NCBI GenBank assembly: GCA_003280485.1
Contig: QCEU01000005.1
Span: 1 to 64,000 of the forward strand
From: Pelagibacteraceae bacterium AG-359-O02
GTDB lineage: Bacteria; Pseudomonadota; Alphaproteobacteria; Pelagibacterales; Pelagibacteraceae
Direction of reading: 5' to 3'
Length of the DNA stretch: 64,000 nt
The translations under genes were made by a program, and so were the position numbers. Below are positions 8,780-17,501 of the stretch, piece after piece; position 1 is the stretch's first letter; each line of letters begins with the position of its first letter. The notes under the pieces were generated by a model. It had not been told where the DNA came from. It searched no databases and worked only from the letters and a program-made list of their open reading frames with translations.

Positions 8780-9552
8780 TTAAAATTTAAAACATCACGC
8801 ATAGAATATAAACCAGGTTTTTTTTTCATTAACCATTTTCCAGCTGTTAAAGCTCCTTCACTATATAAAGCCCTATCAAATGCTTCGTGATTTAATGTAA
8901 TAATTTCTTTTCCACTTGAAAATTTAACTTCATGTTCACCAACTGTTTTACCTTTTCGTATTGAGTTAAAATTTATTTTTTTTCCATAAGGAAAACTTTT
9001 TTTATTAAGATATTTTTTTCCAAACAAATTATAAAAATCTTTATTTTTACCAACAGCAATTCCTTTACCCAACATTAACGCTGTTCCAGATGGATAGTCT
9101 ATTTTATGTTTATGATGAACTTCATATATTTTACTTAAAAAATTATTTCCTAATGATTTAGATGCTATTTCGGTTAAATACATTAACAAATTTATACCTA
9201 AGCTCATGTTTCCAGCTTTAAGTATGGGAATTTTCTTTGAAAATTTTTTAATAAGACTCTCTTCTTTTTTGGTAAATCCAGTTGTACCAATAACAACTTT
9301 TTGTTTAAGTTTTGATGCAATTTTAAGAATTTCAAAAGTACAATTAGGAACAGTAAAATCGATAATTAAATCAACATTTTTGAAGGAATCTTCATTATTT
9401 AAACTAGGTTTAATTCCAGAAATTTTTTTTTTTATTAATCTATTTTCTGTCAGAGTTGTTAGTCTAAAATTTTTATCAATTCTTGAAGATTTTACCAGTT
9501 GTTGGCCCATTCGTCCCATGCAACCAGATATCGCTAAATTTACTTTGCTCAT
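8776..9552 (-). CDS. dapB: 4-hydroxy-tetrahydrodipicolinate reductase
   Basis: NAD(P)H-dependent reductase of the lysine/diaminopimelate pathway, 258 residues. It shows the nucleotide-binding SGCMGRMGQQL (residues 9-19), IDFTVPN, GTTGF, GNMSLGINLLMYL, the catalytic EVHHKHKIDYPSGTA (about 142-156) and GEHEV near the C-terminus. It is the first gene of a three-gene minus-strand unit with nth and pfkB. The lysA gene for the final lysine step is at 55747 in the same window. It diverges from the UnbV/ASPIC protein gene with 41 bases between starts. Confidence 0.97.
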   Translation of the reverse strand: MSKVNLAISGCMGRMGQQLVKSSRIDKNFRLTTLTENRLIKKKISGIKPSLNNEDSFKNVDLIIDFTVPNCTFEILKIASKLKQKVVIGTTGFTKKEESLIKKFSKKIPILKAGNMSLGINLLMYLTEIASKSLGNNFLSKIYEVHHKHKIDYPSGTALMLGKGIAVGKNKDFYNLFGKKYLNKKSFPYGKKINFNSIRKGKTVGEHEVKFSSGKEIITLNHEAFDRALYSEGALTAGKWLMKKKPGLYSMRDVLNFK

Positions 9553-9593
9553 TAAATTTTTTTAATATATTTTTTTAACAATATACAACAATT

Positions 9594-11033
9594 ATGGTTA
9601 TTAAATACCTTTTAAAATTATTCTTGGTTTTTATTTTTTTCGTGTCTATCAATCAATCTAAAGCTGACTTTTTTAAAGATATTACATCTTTAATTGAAAA
9701 TAATGATTTTAGACTGAGTTATGGTGTGTCTGTTACAGATGTAAACCAAGATGATAAATATGAATTTGTCGTTACTGGGTTTGGTTTTTCAAACTTAGCT
9801 TTGTCCTACCAAAATGGAAAACTTATAAATATCAATAAAAATGAAATCTTTGATGATGCTAAAAGAAAAACAATTGGGGTTGCTGCTTGTGATATTGACC
9901 AAGATGGATTTGAGGAAATTTATTTTTTAAATACTGATACCTATAGCGGAGAAAAAAAATATTCAGATAGATTGATTGATAATAGCAGTAATGGTTTTAT
10001 TGATTTGTTTGAAAAAGATATTAACAAAAAAAATTTAAACTTAACTGCTGGTAGATCTGTTGTTTGTGTTGATAGAAATGGTGATGGAAAATACGGCATA
10101 TATGTTGCTAATTACGGGGGTCCGACTAGGTTTTATGAGCAAAGTTCCAGACAAATAATAGATTTAGCAGAGCAGCTGAAAATTGATAAAATAACTGGTG
10201 GAAGAGCTGTAGTTGCAGGAAATATTTTATCAGGAAAAACTGACATATTTGCTGCAAATGAAAGAGGAAAAAATTTTTTGTATTATAATTCTGATGGTTT
10301 CTTTCAGGATATAGCTAAGGATTATAAAGTTGATGATCAATATGAAAATGGAAGAGGTACAACTTTATCAGACATACTTTATAGAGGTAGATTAGATATA
10401 ATCACATCTAATTGGAATGGTTATCATAGGGCTTATGTATTGGAAGATAAAAAATTTAAAGATATCGCTACTCCAACTTACAATATTCCTACTAAAATTA
10501 GAACAGTGATAGCAGCAGACTTTGATAATGATGGCTATGATGAAATATTCATGAATAATATTGGTGAACCAAATAAATTATTCAAAATTAAAGAAAATGG
10601 ATTTTTTGAAGAGATAAAAATTCAAAATGCTTACGAGTCTAACGGATTAGGAACAGGAGCAGCAGTTGCAGATATTGATGATGATGGAATTTTAGAATTG
10701 TTGGTTTCTCATGGAGAATCTGGCATGCAACCACTAACAATGTATAAAGCAGATATTAAAAAAGACTTCAATTATATAAGAATTAAACCAGTAAATAAGC
10801 ATGGCGCACCTGCAAGAGGAGCAACTGTTATACTAAATTCTAACTTAAGAGATCACGCTAAAACCATTGATGCTGGGTCTGGATATTTATGTCAAATGGA
10901 ACCTGTAGCTCATTACGGTATTAGAGAAAGTGAAAAAAATATTTCAGTTAGAATAGTTTGGACCGATGGTTCTTCTCAGTCGATAAAAATAAATGAACTT
11001 AATAAAACAATAGAAGTAAATCAAAAAAAATAG
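9594..11033 (+). CDS. Secreted FG-GAP/VCBS repeat protein with ASPIC/UnbV C-terminus
   Basis: Exported protein of 479 residues. The signal peptide ends near residue 24 (NQSKA). The body has repeated Asp-rich loops of the FG-GAP/VCBS propeller type, such as TDVNQDDKYEFVVTG, CDIDQDGFEEIYFLN, VDRNGDGKYGIYVAN, ADFDNDGYDEIFMNN and ADIDDDGILELLVS, likely calcium sites in a beta-propeller. The C-terminal domain, with GAPARGATVIL and VRIVWTDGSSQSIKI, is of the ASPIC/UnbV (CRTAC1-like) type. It is probably a periplasmic or surface protein; no enzymatic role is established. The Cys-rich secreted gene follows 56 bases downstream. Confidence 0.82.
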   Translation: MVIKYLLKLFLVFIFFVSINQSKADFFKDITSLIENNDFRLSYGVSVTDVNQDDKYEFVVTGFGFSNLALSYQNGKLININKNEIFDDAKRKTIGVAACDIDQDGFEEIYFLNTDTYSGEKKYSDRLIDNSSNGFIDLFEKDINKKNLNLTAGRSVVCVDRNGDGKYGIYVANYGGPTRFYEQSSRQIIDLAEQLKIDKITGGRAVVAGNILSGKTDIFAANERGKNFLYYNSDGFFQDIAKDYKVDDQYENGRGTTLSDILYRGRLDIITSNWNGYHRAYVLEDKKFKDIATPTYNIPTKIRTVIAADFDNDGYDEIFMNNIGEPNKLFKIKENGFFEEIKIQNAYESNGLGTGAAVADIDDDGILELLVSHGESGMQPLTMYKADIKKDFNYIRIKPVNKHGAPARGATVILNSNLRDHAKTIDAGSGYLCQMEPVAHYGIRESEKNISVRIVWTDGSSQSIKINELNKTIEVNQKK

Positions 11034-11089
11034 GACAATAACACTCAATTCAATAATTAGATTAATTAAAGTATTCTTATAGTAAAATC

Positions 11090-11791
11090 ATGAGCAAATT
11101 AAAATACTTTATAATTTTTTTTATATTAATAACCTTTAGTTCAATAAAACCAACATATTCAAATCAATTTAATTATTATGCTGATTTAGTAAAAGATTGG
11201 CCAAAAATTTTTCCCGATCAAAATAGGAATGCTGCAGGTCCAAAATTTTTCAAACATATTTTAACAAAAGAAATTACTTACCAAGATTTTATAGAATACA
11301 ATAAGTTATATTGTGCTGTATCTGGATCATTGATTGATCCAAACAGCAAACCAGAATTTGTTTATCTTAAAAATGCAGAAAACGACGAGAAAATATGCGG
11401 ATTTTATCATAAATGTTGTTATCCATGTTCTTGTGATTTGATGAAATACTCTAAAGTAAAAAAAATGAAATATACTTTTACAGACGGTCAAAAAGAATTT
11501 TTTGTTCTCACAATAAAAAATCCTTGTGGTAAAAAAGATTTTCCTAGAGAAGTAAACAAGGATTATTTTTGTGATGGAAATAAACTTGATAATAATCAAG
11601 TATTTGTATTAGACGAGAGACTAGTAATTGGTTTATTTCATAATGCTACAAAATGTAATTCTCAAAGTATCGTTGCTATTGATAGTCATGAGGTTACGGG
11701 ACAATATTGTGAACTAAGAAATAATGCTCCCCTTGATGAAGTACAAGGTGGTATGGGGGATATATTTATAAGATTAGCGAAAGATAATTAA
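11090..11791 (+). CDS. Unrecognised secreted cysteine-rich protein
   Basis: I do not recognise this 233-residue protein. It has an N-terminal signal peptide (KYFIIFFILITFSS, likely cut near residue 25). The mature part carries about ten cysteines, including the dense group CGFYHKCCYPCSCD near residues 103-116 and later single cysteines in NPCGK, YFCDG, TKCNS and QYCEL. The even number and periplasmic location suggest disulfides or metal binding, but no known motif is met. It follows the UnbV/ASPIC gene and could belong with it. Its stop overlaps the stop of the short minus-strand ORF at 11788. Confidence 0.75.
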   Translation: MSKLKYFIIFFILITFSSIKPTYSNQFNYYADLVKDWPKIFPDQNRNAAGPKFFKHILTKEITYQDFIEYNKLYCAVSGSLIDPNSKPEFVYLKNAENDEKICGFYHKCCYPCSCDLMKYSKVKKMKYTFTDGQKEFFVLTIKNPCGKKDFPREVNKDYFCDGNKLDNNQVFVLDERLVIGLFHNATKCNSQSIVAIDSHEVTGQYCELRNNAPLDEVQGGMGDIFIRLAKDN

Positions 11792-11889
11792 ATTATTCCA
11801 ATTCCTTCTTTATAAAAATAAGCGCCCAAGATTAGAATTGCTAAAACATAAATAATTCCAAAAAGTGTATATTTAATTTTTTTTTTCAT
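11788..11889 (-). CDS. Short single-span membrane protein downstream of dnaJ
   Basis: An open frame of 33 codons beginning at ATG directly after the dnaJ stop codon, with no base between them. The product has a Lys-rich start (MKKKIKY), one hydrophobic stretch (TLFGIIYVLAILILGAYFY) and a short tail. Charge and length fit a one-span inner-membrane microprotein with the N-terminus inside. It would be translated by coupling to dnaJ. I know no homologue; chance in AT-rich DNA is possible, since its stop also falls on the end of the converging gene. Confidence 0.45.
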   Translation of the reverse strand: MKKKIKYTLFGIIYVLAILILGAYFYKEGIGII

Positions 11890-13020
11890 CTAATTTTTCC
11901 AAAAACTTTTTGCTTTTTTAAAGAATTTTTTAATACTTGGATTTGATTTTTCATTTTCAATTTCTCTAAATTTTTCAAGTAACTCTTTTTGCTCTTTATT
12001 TAAAGATACTGGCACTTCAGTGTTCACTTGTACATAAAGGTCTCCATAATCATTTCCTCTCATTAATGGCATTCCTTTTTCTCTCAATCTAAACTGTTTT
12101 CCACTTTGGGTTCCAGCTGGAATTTTTATCTTTGCTTTTCCACCATCGATAGTAGGTATTTTTAGTTCAGTTCCAAGTGCTGCATCTGCAATAGATATTG
12201 GGCATTCGAAAAATAAATTTTCTTCAGATCTTTTGAAAAGTTCGTGAGAATTAACATTAATAAATAAATAAAGATCACCATTACTAGCTCCCCTGGAGCC
12301 TGCTTCCCCTTTACCAGATAATCTGATCCTAGTTCCATCGTCTACTCCTTTAGGAATAGTCACAGAAAGGCGCTTACTTGCTTGTTTTTTACCTTGACCA
12401 CCACAACTTGTGCAAGGATCGGTTATTTGTTCGCCTGAACCAGCACATTGAGGGCATGTTTGTTGAACAGTGAAAAAACCTTGGCTAGAACGAACTTGTC
12501 CATGCCCCCCACACATAGAGCATGTACTTGCACTTTGACCTGGTTTAGATCCTGAACCACTACAAGTATCGCATCTATCAGATGTTGAGAATTTAATATC
12601 TTGCTTCTTTCCAGCATAAGCTTCTTCTAGGCTTATAGATAGATCATATCTTAAATCAGAGCCACGGTTATTAGATCTTCTTGATCTTCTTCCACCACCA
12701 CCAAAACCTTCGCCAAAAAAGTCTTCAAAGATATCTGAAAAAGAGCCAGAAAAGTCAAAATTTCCAAAACCACCTCTTCCACCTCCTCCACCATTTTCAA
12801 ATGCAGCGTGACCAAAATTATCATAATTTTGTTTTCTCTCTGAATTTGATAGAACGTGATAAGCTTCTGAAGCTTCTTTAAATTTTTCTTCTGCTGCTTT
12901 ATCGCCTTTATTTTTATCGGGATGATATTTTACAGCTTGTTTTCTATAAGCTGCTTTTATTTGGTCTGGACCTGCACTTTTATCAACACCCAAGACATCA
13001 TAATAATCTCTTTTTGCCAT
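11890..13020 (-). CDS. dnaJ: Chaperone DnaJ
   Basis: Hsp40 co-chaperone that delivers clients to DnaK and stimulates its ATPase, 376 residues. The J domain has HPD at residues 33-35, followed by a Gly/Phe-rich linker with long Gly runs. The zinc domain has four CxxCxGxG-type repeats (CDTCSGSG, CSMCGGHG, CPQCAGSG, CTSCGGQG) and then the C-terminal substrate-binding domain. It lies 28 bases downstream of dnaK and is probably cotranscribed. It is a complete type I DnaJ. Confidence 0.98.
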   Translation of the reverse strand: MAKRDYYDVLGVDKSAGPDQIKAAYRKQAVKYHPDKNKGDKAAEEKFKEASEAYHVLSNSERKQNYDNFGHAAFENGGGGGRGGFGNFDFSGSFSDIFEDFFGEGFGGGGRRSRRSNNRGSDLRYDLSISLEEAYAGKKQDIKFSTSDRCDTCSGSGSKPGQSASTCSMCGGHGQVRSSQGFFTVQQTCPQCAGSGEQITDPCTSCGGQGKKQASKRLSVTIPKGVDDGTRIRLSGKGEAGSRGASNGDLYLFINVNSHELFKRSEENLFFECPISIADAALGTELKIPTIDGGKAKIKIPAGTQSGKQFRLREKGMPLMRGNDYGDLYVQVNTEVPVSLNKEQKELLEKFREIENEKSNPSIKKFFKKAKSFWKN

Positions 13021-13048
13021 AACTAGCTATAGACAAATGGTTGATATT

Positions 13049-14968
13049 TTAGGCGCTTTTTTCTTTATCGTCTTTTACTTCTTCAAAGTCTGCATCAACA
13101 ACATTATCGTCTTTTTTCCCTTCATCTTTTGCATCTTTAGGCGCATCACCAGGTTTTGTACTTTGTTGCGATTTGTAAATAGCTTCTCCTAATTTCATTG
13201 AAGCTTGAACCAAATCTTGAGTTTTCTTTTTAATTTCCTCTACATCAGTTCCTTTTAAAGCATTTCTCACATTTGCGGAGGCATCTTCAATAGCTTTTTT
13301 ATCTGCATCAGAAACTTTACCACCATGCTCTTTTAAATTCTTTTCAGTTGAATGAAGTAGAGTGTCAGCTTGGTTTCTTGCATCTACAGCTTCTCTTTTC
13401 TTTTTGTCAGCTTCTTTATTTGTCTCAGCATCCTTAACCATTTGGTTTATTTCTTCATCACTTAAACCACCTGACGCTTGAATTTGAATCTTTTGCTCTT
13501 TACCAGTTCCTTTATCTTTTGCAGAAACATTTACAATTCCATTTGCGTCAATATCAAATGTGACCTCAATTTGAGGAACACCTCTAGGAGCTGGAGCTAT
13601 ACCTACTAGTTCAAAATTTCCTAAAACCTTGTTGTCAGAGGCCATATCTCTTTCACCTTGTAAAACTCTAATTGAAACTGCAGGTTGGTTGTCTTCTGCT
13701 GTTGAGAAAACCTGACTTTTCTTAGTTGGTATTGTTGTATTTTTCTCTATCAATTTAGTTGAAACTCCACCTAAAGTTTCTATTCCTAAAGATAGTGGTG
13801 TAACATCTAACAATAGTACGTCTTTAACGTCTCCTTGCAATACTCCTGCCTGAATAGCAGCACCCATTGCAACAACTTCATCAGGATTTACAGACTTGTT
13901 TGGTTCTTTTCCAAAGAAATTTTTAACTTCCTCTATTACTTTTGGCATCCTCGTCATTCCACCAACAAGTATTATTTCATCAATTTCACTTGCATTTAAA
14001 CCAGCATCTTTAAGAGCTGTTTCACAGGGCGGGATAGTTCTAGAAATAAGATCTTCAACAAGAGCCTCAAGTTTAGCTCTAGTCATTTTCATATTAATAT
14101 GTTTTGGACCAGTTTTATCAGCTGTGATAAATGGTAGATTTATCTCAGTTTGAGCCGCAGATGATAATTCAATTTTTGCTTTTTCTGCAGCTTCCTTAAG
14201 TCTTTGTAATGCTAATTTATCTGATTTTAAATCAATACCATTTTCTTTTTTGAATTCAGTTAATAGGTAATCAACAACTGTATTATCAAAATCTTCACCA
14301 CCTAGGAAAGTATCACCATTCGTTGATTTAACCTCAAATACTCCATCTCCTAACTCAAGAATTGATACATCAAAAGTACCACCACCTAAATCATAAACTG
14401 CAATTTTATTGTTTGTCTTTTTATCTAATCCATATGCAAGTGAAGCTGCTGTTGGCTCGTTAATAATTCTTAAAACTTCTAAACCTGCTATTTTACCAGC
14501 ATCTTTAGTTGCCTGTCTTTGAGCATCATTAAAATATGCTGGAACAGTTATTACAGCTTGAGAAACTTCTTGGCCTAAATATTTTTCAGCAGTTTCTTTC
14601 ATTTTCTGAAGTGTAAAAGCAGAAATTTGAGATGGCGAGTATTTGTTACCTTTAGCTTCTATCCATGCATCTCCTTTATCAGAGTTAACGATCTTAAAAG
14701 GTGCTGTCTCAACATCTTTTTTTACAGAAGGATCATCAAAATTTCTTCCAATTAATCTTTTAACAGCAAATATTGTATTTTCTGGATTGGTTACTGCCTG
14801 TCTCTTTGCAGGCTGTCCAATTAATTTTTCATCATTATCTGAAAACGCAACTACAGAAGGAGTTGTTCTTGCTCCTTCAGCATTTTCTAAAACTTTAGCT
14901 TGTGTACCTTCCATTACAGCTACACATGAGTTCGTTGTTCCTAAATCTATTCCTATTACTTTGCTCAT
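13049..14968 (-). CDS. dnaK: Chaperone DnaK (Hsp70)
   Basis: ATP-dependent Hsp70 chaperone, 639 residues, full length. The nucleotide-binding domain starts [18 protein letters not shown] and includes [32 protein letters not shown] and [10 protein letters not shown]. The interdomain linker is [16 protein letters not shown], followed by the beta-sandwich substrate domain, the helical lid and an acidic tail. The order grpE-dnaK-dnaJ on one strand is a complete Hsp70 set. The start has a good GGAGAGG ribosome binding site, and a heat-shock-type promoter is proposed just upstream. Confidence 0.99.
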   Translation of the reverse strand: MSKVIGIDLGTTNSCVAVMEGTQAKVLENAEGARTTPSVVAFSDNDEKLIGQPAKRQAVTNPENTIFAVKRLIGRNFDDPSVKKDVETAPFKIVNSDKGDAWIEAKGNKYSPSQISAFTLQKMKETAEKYLGQEVSQAVITVPAYFNDAQRQATKDAGKIAGLEVLRIINEPTAASLAYGLDKKTNNKIAVYDLGGGTFDVSILELGDGVFEVKSTNGDTFLGGEDFDNTVVDYLLTEFKKENGIDLKSDKLALQRLKEAAEKAKIELSSAAQTEINLPFITADKTGPKHINMKMTRAKLEALVEDLISRTIPPCETALKDAGLNASEIDEIILVGGMTRMPKVIEEVKNFFGKEPNKSVNPDEVVAMGAAIQAGVLQGDVKDVLLLDVTPLSLGIETLGGVSTKLIEKNTTIPTKKSQVFSTAEDNQPAVSIRVLQGERDMASDNKVLGNFELVGIAPAPRGVPQIEVTFDIDANGIVNVSAKDKGTGKEQKIQIQASGGLSDEEINQMVKDAETNKEADKKKREAVDARNQADTLLHSTEKNLKEHGGKVSDADKKAIEDASANVRNALKGTDVEEIKKKTQDLVQASMKLGEAIYKSQQSTKPGDAPKDAKDEGKKDDNVVDADFEEVKDDKEKSA

Positions 14969-14987
14969 TATTTAATACCTCTCCGAC

Positions 14988-15015
14988 ATATAAGTGCTAA
15001 TTATAAGACTACAAC
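14988..15015 (-). promoter_or_regulatory. Candidate sigma-32 (RpoH) promoter of dnaK
   Basis: On the minus strand GTTG (15015-15012), 17 bases, then CTTATAT (14994-14988). This resembles the alphaproteobacterial heat-shock consensus CTTG-N17-CYTATNT with one mismatch. The predicted transcript start falls very near the ribosome binding site (GGAGAGG, 14984-14978), so the leader would be very short. Confidence 0.4.
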
Positions 15016-15047
15016 CGTCTATAAAATTTAAATTTTTGTTGTTTTTA

Positions 15048-15692
15048 TTAGTTTTTTTCATCTTTTTGCTCTTCTTTTTCTACCTCTTGAGCTTTTTTCT
15101 TTGAAACACCTACTAAAGAAGGTCTCAATAATCTGTCTTTCATCATAAAGCCTTTTTGAATTTCTTGTACGATGGTTCCTGGATCTTTTGTATCATCTTC
15201 AACTTCCATCATTGCTTGGTGAAGATTTGGGTCAAGTTTTTCATTAATTGACTTTATAGGCTCAATATTATTTTTTTTGAATATTGAAAGCATATCGTCA
15301 TTTATAATGTCCAAATGATCTACGATTTTTTTGAGTGCATCAGTATCCTTTAATTTTTCATCATTCTCTAATGCTACTTTCGATCTCTCAAGATTATCTA
15401 ATAAGTTTAATGCTTCTTTAGCAAAAGAATATCCACCATATTCGTATGCGTCGTCTCTTTCTTTTTCAAACCTACGTCTTTGATTTTCCATCTCTGCAAA
15501 TGTTCTTGCTAATTTATCTTTGAGTATCTCTAACTCTTCTTCAGGAGTCAGTTTTTCAACTTTTTTTATTTCAGACTCTAAATTTTTTTCCTCATTTGCT
15601 TGATCTGCATTTTCATTTTCTCTAGATTGGGTATTTAATTCCTCATCAGTAGTATTTTTTTCCACGTTTTCTTTTAATTCTTCTTTATCCAT
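15048..15692 (-). CDS. grpE: Nucleotide exchange factor GrpE
   Basis: Exchange factor that releases ADP from DnaK, 214 residues. It has a long acidic, probably disordered N-terminus (about residues 1-50), then a coiled-coil region with LARTFAEMENQRRRFEKER. The C-terminal beta-domain includes DPNLHQAMMEVED, DPGTIVQEIQKGFMMKDRLLRPSLVGVSK (family signature, quoted in two parts: GTIVQEIQKGF and LLRPSLVGVSK). It lies 79 bases upstream of dnaK on the same strand and diverges from rdgB, 35 bases away. Confidence 0.97.
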   Translation of the reverse strand: MDKEELKENVEKNTTDEELNTQSRENENADQANEEKNLESEIKKVEKLTPEEELEILKDKLARTFAEMENQRRRFEKERDDAYEYGGYSFAKEALNLLDNLERSKVALENDEKLKDTDALKKIVDHLDIINDDMLSIFKKNNIEPIKSINEKLDPNLHQAMMEVEDDTKDPGTIVQEIQKGFMMKDRLLRPSLVGVSKKKAQEVEKEEQKDEKN

Positions 15693-15699
15693 ATTGTTT

Positions 15700-15727
15700 A
15701 TATGGTTAGAAAAAGTATAATTTCTAG
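15700..15727 (-). promoter_or_regulatory. Candidate heat-shock promoter of grpE
   Basis: On the minus strand CTAGAAA (15727-15721), 13 bases, then AACCATAT (15707-15700). This resembles the sigma-32 pattern CTTGAAA-N13-15-CCCCATNT. The start point would fall within a few bases of the grpE ATG (15692). It abuts the GTG start of rdgB. Confidence 0.33.
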
Positions 15728-16330
15728 GTGCCTAAAAAAAAAATTAAAGAAATATTCATTGGCTCAAATAATAAAGGAAAACTGAAGGAAATAGCAGATC
15801 TATTACCTAAAAGTTTAAAAATTTATTCAAATTTGGACTTTAAAATACCTAGCCCAAAAGAAACTGGAACCACATTCAAACAAAACTCTCTTTTAAAAGC
15901 AAAATATTTTTCAAAAAAAACTAATAAAATTTGTATGTCAGATGACTCAGGAATTGAGATTGATATCTTAAATAAAGCGCCTGGGGTATATTCAGCAGAT
16001 TGGTCAGGAAGAAAAAGAAATTTTAATTTGGCTATTAAAAAAGTTTACAGAGAAATATCTAAAAAAGATAAAAACTGGAAAAAAAAGAAATTGAGTGCAA
16101 GATTTATATGTGTGCTTACTATCTTTTGGCCAAATGGTAAATTTATAAATAAGGTTGGTAAAATTGAGGGGAGAATATCTAATTTGAAGAGAGGAAAAAA
16201 TGGTTTTGGATATGATCCTATTTTTATTCCTAAAGGTAAAAGATTAACTTTTGGAGAAATGGAACCTGAAATAAAATATAGAATAGATCACCGTTCCAAT
16301 GCATTTAAAAAAATTAAAAGATTTTTTTAA
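15728..16330 (+). CDS. rdgB: RdgB/HAM1 noncanonical purine NTP pyrophosphatase
   Basis: Hydrolyses dITP, XTP and related damaged nucleotides to keep them out of DNA and RNA; 200 residues. Motifs are IGSNNKGKLKEI (substrate loop), CMSDDSGIEIDIL with the catalytic acidic residues, APGVYSADWSG, GKNGFGYDPIFIPKG and the C-terminal HRSNAFKK. Translation starts at GTG, since no ATG precedes the conserved N-terminal strand. It diverges from grpE. The 3' end overlaps the LpoA-like gene by 17 bases in convergent orientation. Confidence 0.95.
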   Translation: MPKKKIKEIFIGSNNKGKLKEIADLLPKSLKIYSNLDFKIPSPKETGTTFKQNSLLKAKYFSKKTNKICMSDDSGIEIDILNKAPGVYSADWSGRKRNFNLAIKKVYREISKKDKNWKKKKLSARFICVLTIFWPNGKFINKVGKIEGRISNLKRGKNGFGYDPIFIPKGKRLTFGEMEPEIKYRIDHRSNAFKKIKRFF

Positions 16331-17465
16331 ATTTATTATTTTCAATACTATAGAAGTTTAGTTGATGTGTAATAGTATTTTTATTAATCTCAAAAATCCC
16401 TATTTTTCCTCTAAACTTATTTTTTTTATAAAATATTTTATTTGATATTCGAAAATCATTTTCATAAATTAAAAAGTAAACTAACCCTACTAAGTCGTAA
16501 CTTAAAAATGAAAGTTGATCTCCATCTAAACCATATTTATTTTTGAAATCATTAATAAATAATTCATAATTATTTTTATTTATTGATGGAAAATATATTG
16601 GATGTAGCGAACTTTCTTTCAAAAGGCTTTTGTCAAACCATTGATTTAACGTTATATATGATATTCTTTTTGATGAGACATCTGTATATAGAAGAGATGT
16701 AGCAACACTTTTTAAATTTTCATCAAAGTCAGCTATTATAACTGAGTCAAAATTAATATTTCCCAGTGTATCCTTTTTTTTTAGGTTTTGTATTTTTTTT
16801 TCTTTATCTTTAAATGATAAACCCTCTAGTCTTTCAATTTCGTATTTAAGATTATTTTTTCTTTTTTTATATCTTGTTAGATTTTCAATTTGTTTAGTAA
16901 GTTTAGTTGGTTCTCTATCATAATAAAATACTTCTTTATGTTTAATCTTTGTTTTATTGATTGCTTCTTCTATTTCTTTTTTGAACTGTGATTTTGGAAT
17001 TAAGAATATACTTTTTGTTAAATTATTTTTATTATTAAATTTTTTAATTGTTTGTAATTGCGATATAGCATTAACTCCTGCACTAATTACATTTTTTGGA
17101 TTATCGATCAACTTATTTGTAAAAGAAATAAAAGTTACATCACTTAAGTCATCTAGGTATTTAGTACTTTCGTTAAAAACTGGTCCAATTATTACCCTTA
17201 TCCCATCCTCGTATAATTCTTTAGACACTTTGAGTGCATCGATAGGATTTGATTTTGTATCTTTTGGAATTATTTCAATTTTTTCATCATTTATTTTATT
17301 TACAGCCATTCTCATTGATTTAATAATTTTTTCTCCAATGATTAAATTTTCACCACTTAATGGAACAATTAATCCAATCTTAATTTTTTCAGATGCAAAT
17401 ATATTTTGATTAAAAAAGTATATAGTTAATACAAAAAATACTATTAATTTAATTAAAGTTTTCAT
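16314..17465 (-). CDS. LpoA-like periplasmic-binding-fold protein (penicillin-binding protein activator)
   Basis: Exported protein of 383 residues with a signal peptide (cut near residue 24, IFAS) and a type 1 periplasmic-binding fold: KIGLIVPLSGENLIIGEKI, RMAVNKIND and VRVIIGPVFNE-like VIIGPVFNES. It could be read as an amino-acid-binding protein. However, no permease or ATPase genes are adjacent, and it is divergent from rsmI with a dolP-like gene behind, the same grouping as lpoA (yraM), yraL and yraP in E. coli. I therefore favour a peptidoglycan-synthase activator role, by context. It lacks an obvious lipobox. Confidence 0.7.
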   Translation of the reverse strand: MKTLIKLIVFFVLTIYFFNQNIFASEKIKIGLIVPLSGENLIIGEKIIKSMRMAVNKINDEKIEIIPKDTKSNPIDALKVSKELYEDGIRVIIGPVFNESTKYLDDLSDVTFISFTNKLIDNPKNVISAGVNAISQLQTIKKFNNKNNLTKSIFLIPKSQFKKEIEEAINKTKIKHKEVFYYDREPTKLTKQIENLTRYKKRKNNLKYEIERLEGLSFKDKEKKIQNLKKKDTLGNINFDSVIIADFDENLKSVATSLLYTDVSSKRISYITLNQWFDKSLLKESSLHPIYFPSINKNNYELFINDFKNKYGLDGDQLSFLSYDLVGLVYFLIYENDFRISNKIFYKKNKFRGKIGIFEINKNTITHQLNFYSIENNKFKKIF

Positions 17466-17501
17466 TTAAGTTTTAATAATATATTTAAATAAAGAATCCA
17501 T

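Noticed and set aside
13896..14975. Plus-strand frames of 85 and 110 codons inside dnaK
   Set aside because: They are antisense shadows of the strongly conserved, codon-biased dnaK frame, with no independent start signals.
16314..17465. Branched-chain amino acid ABC transporter substrate-binding protein
   Set aside because: The fold fits, but there is no adjacent permease or ATPase, and the rsmI/dolP neighbourhood favours an LpoA-like role; kept only as an alternative.
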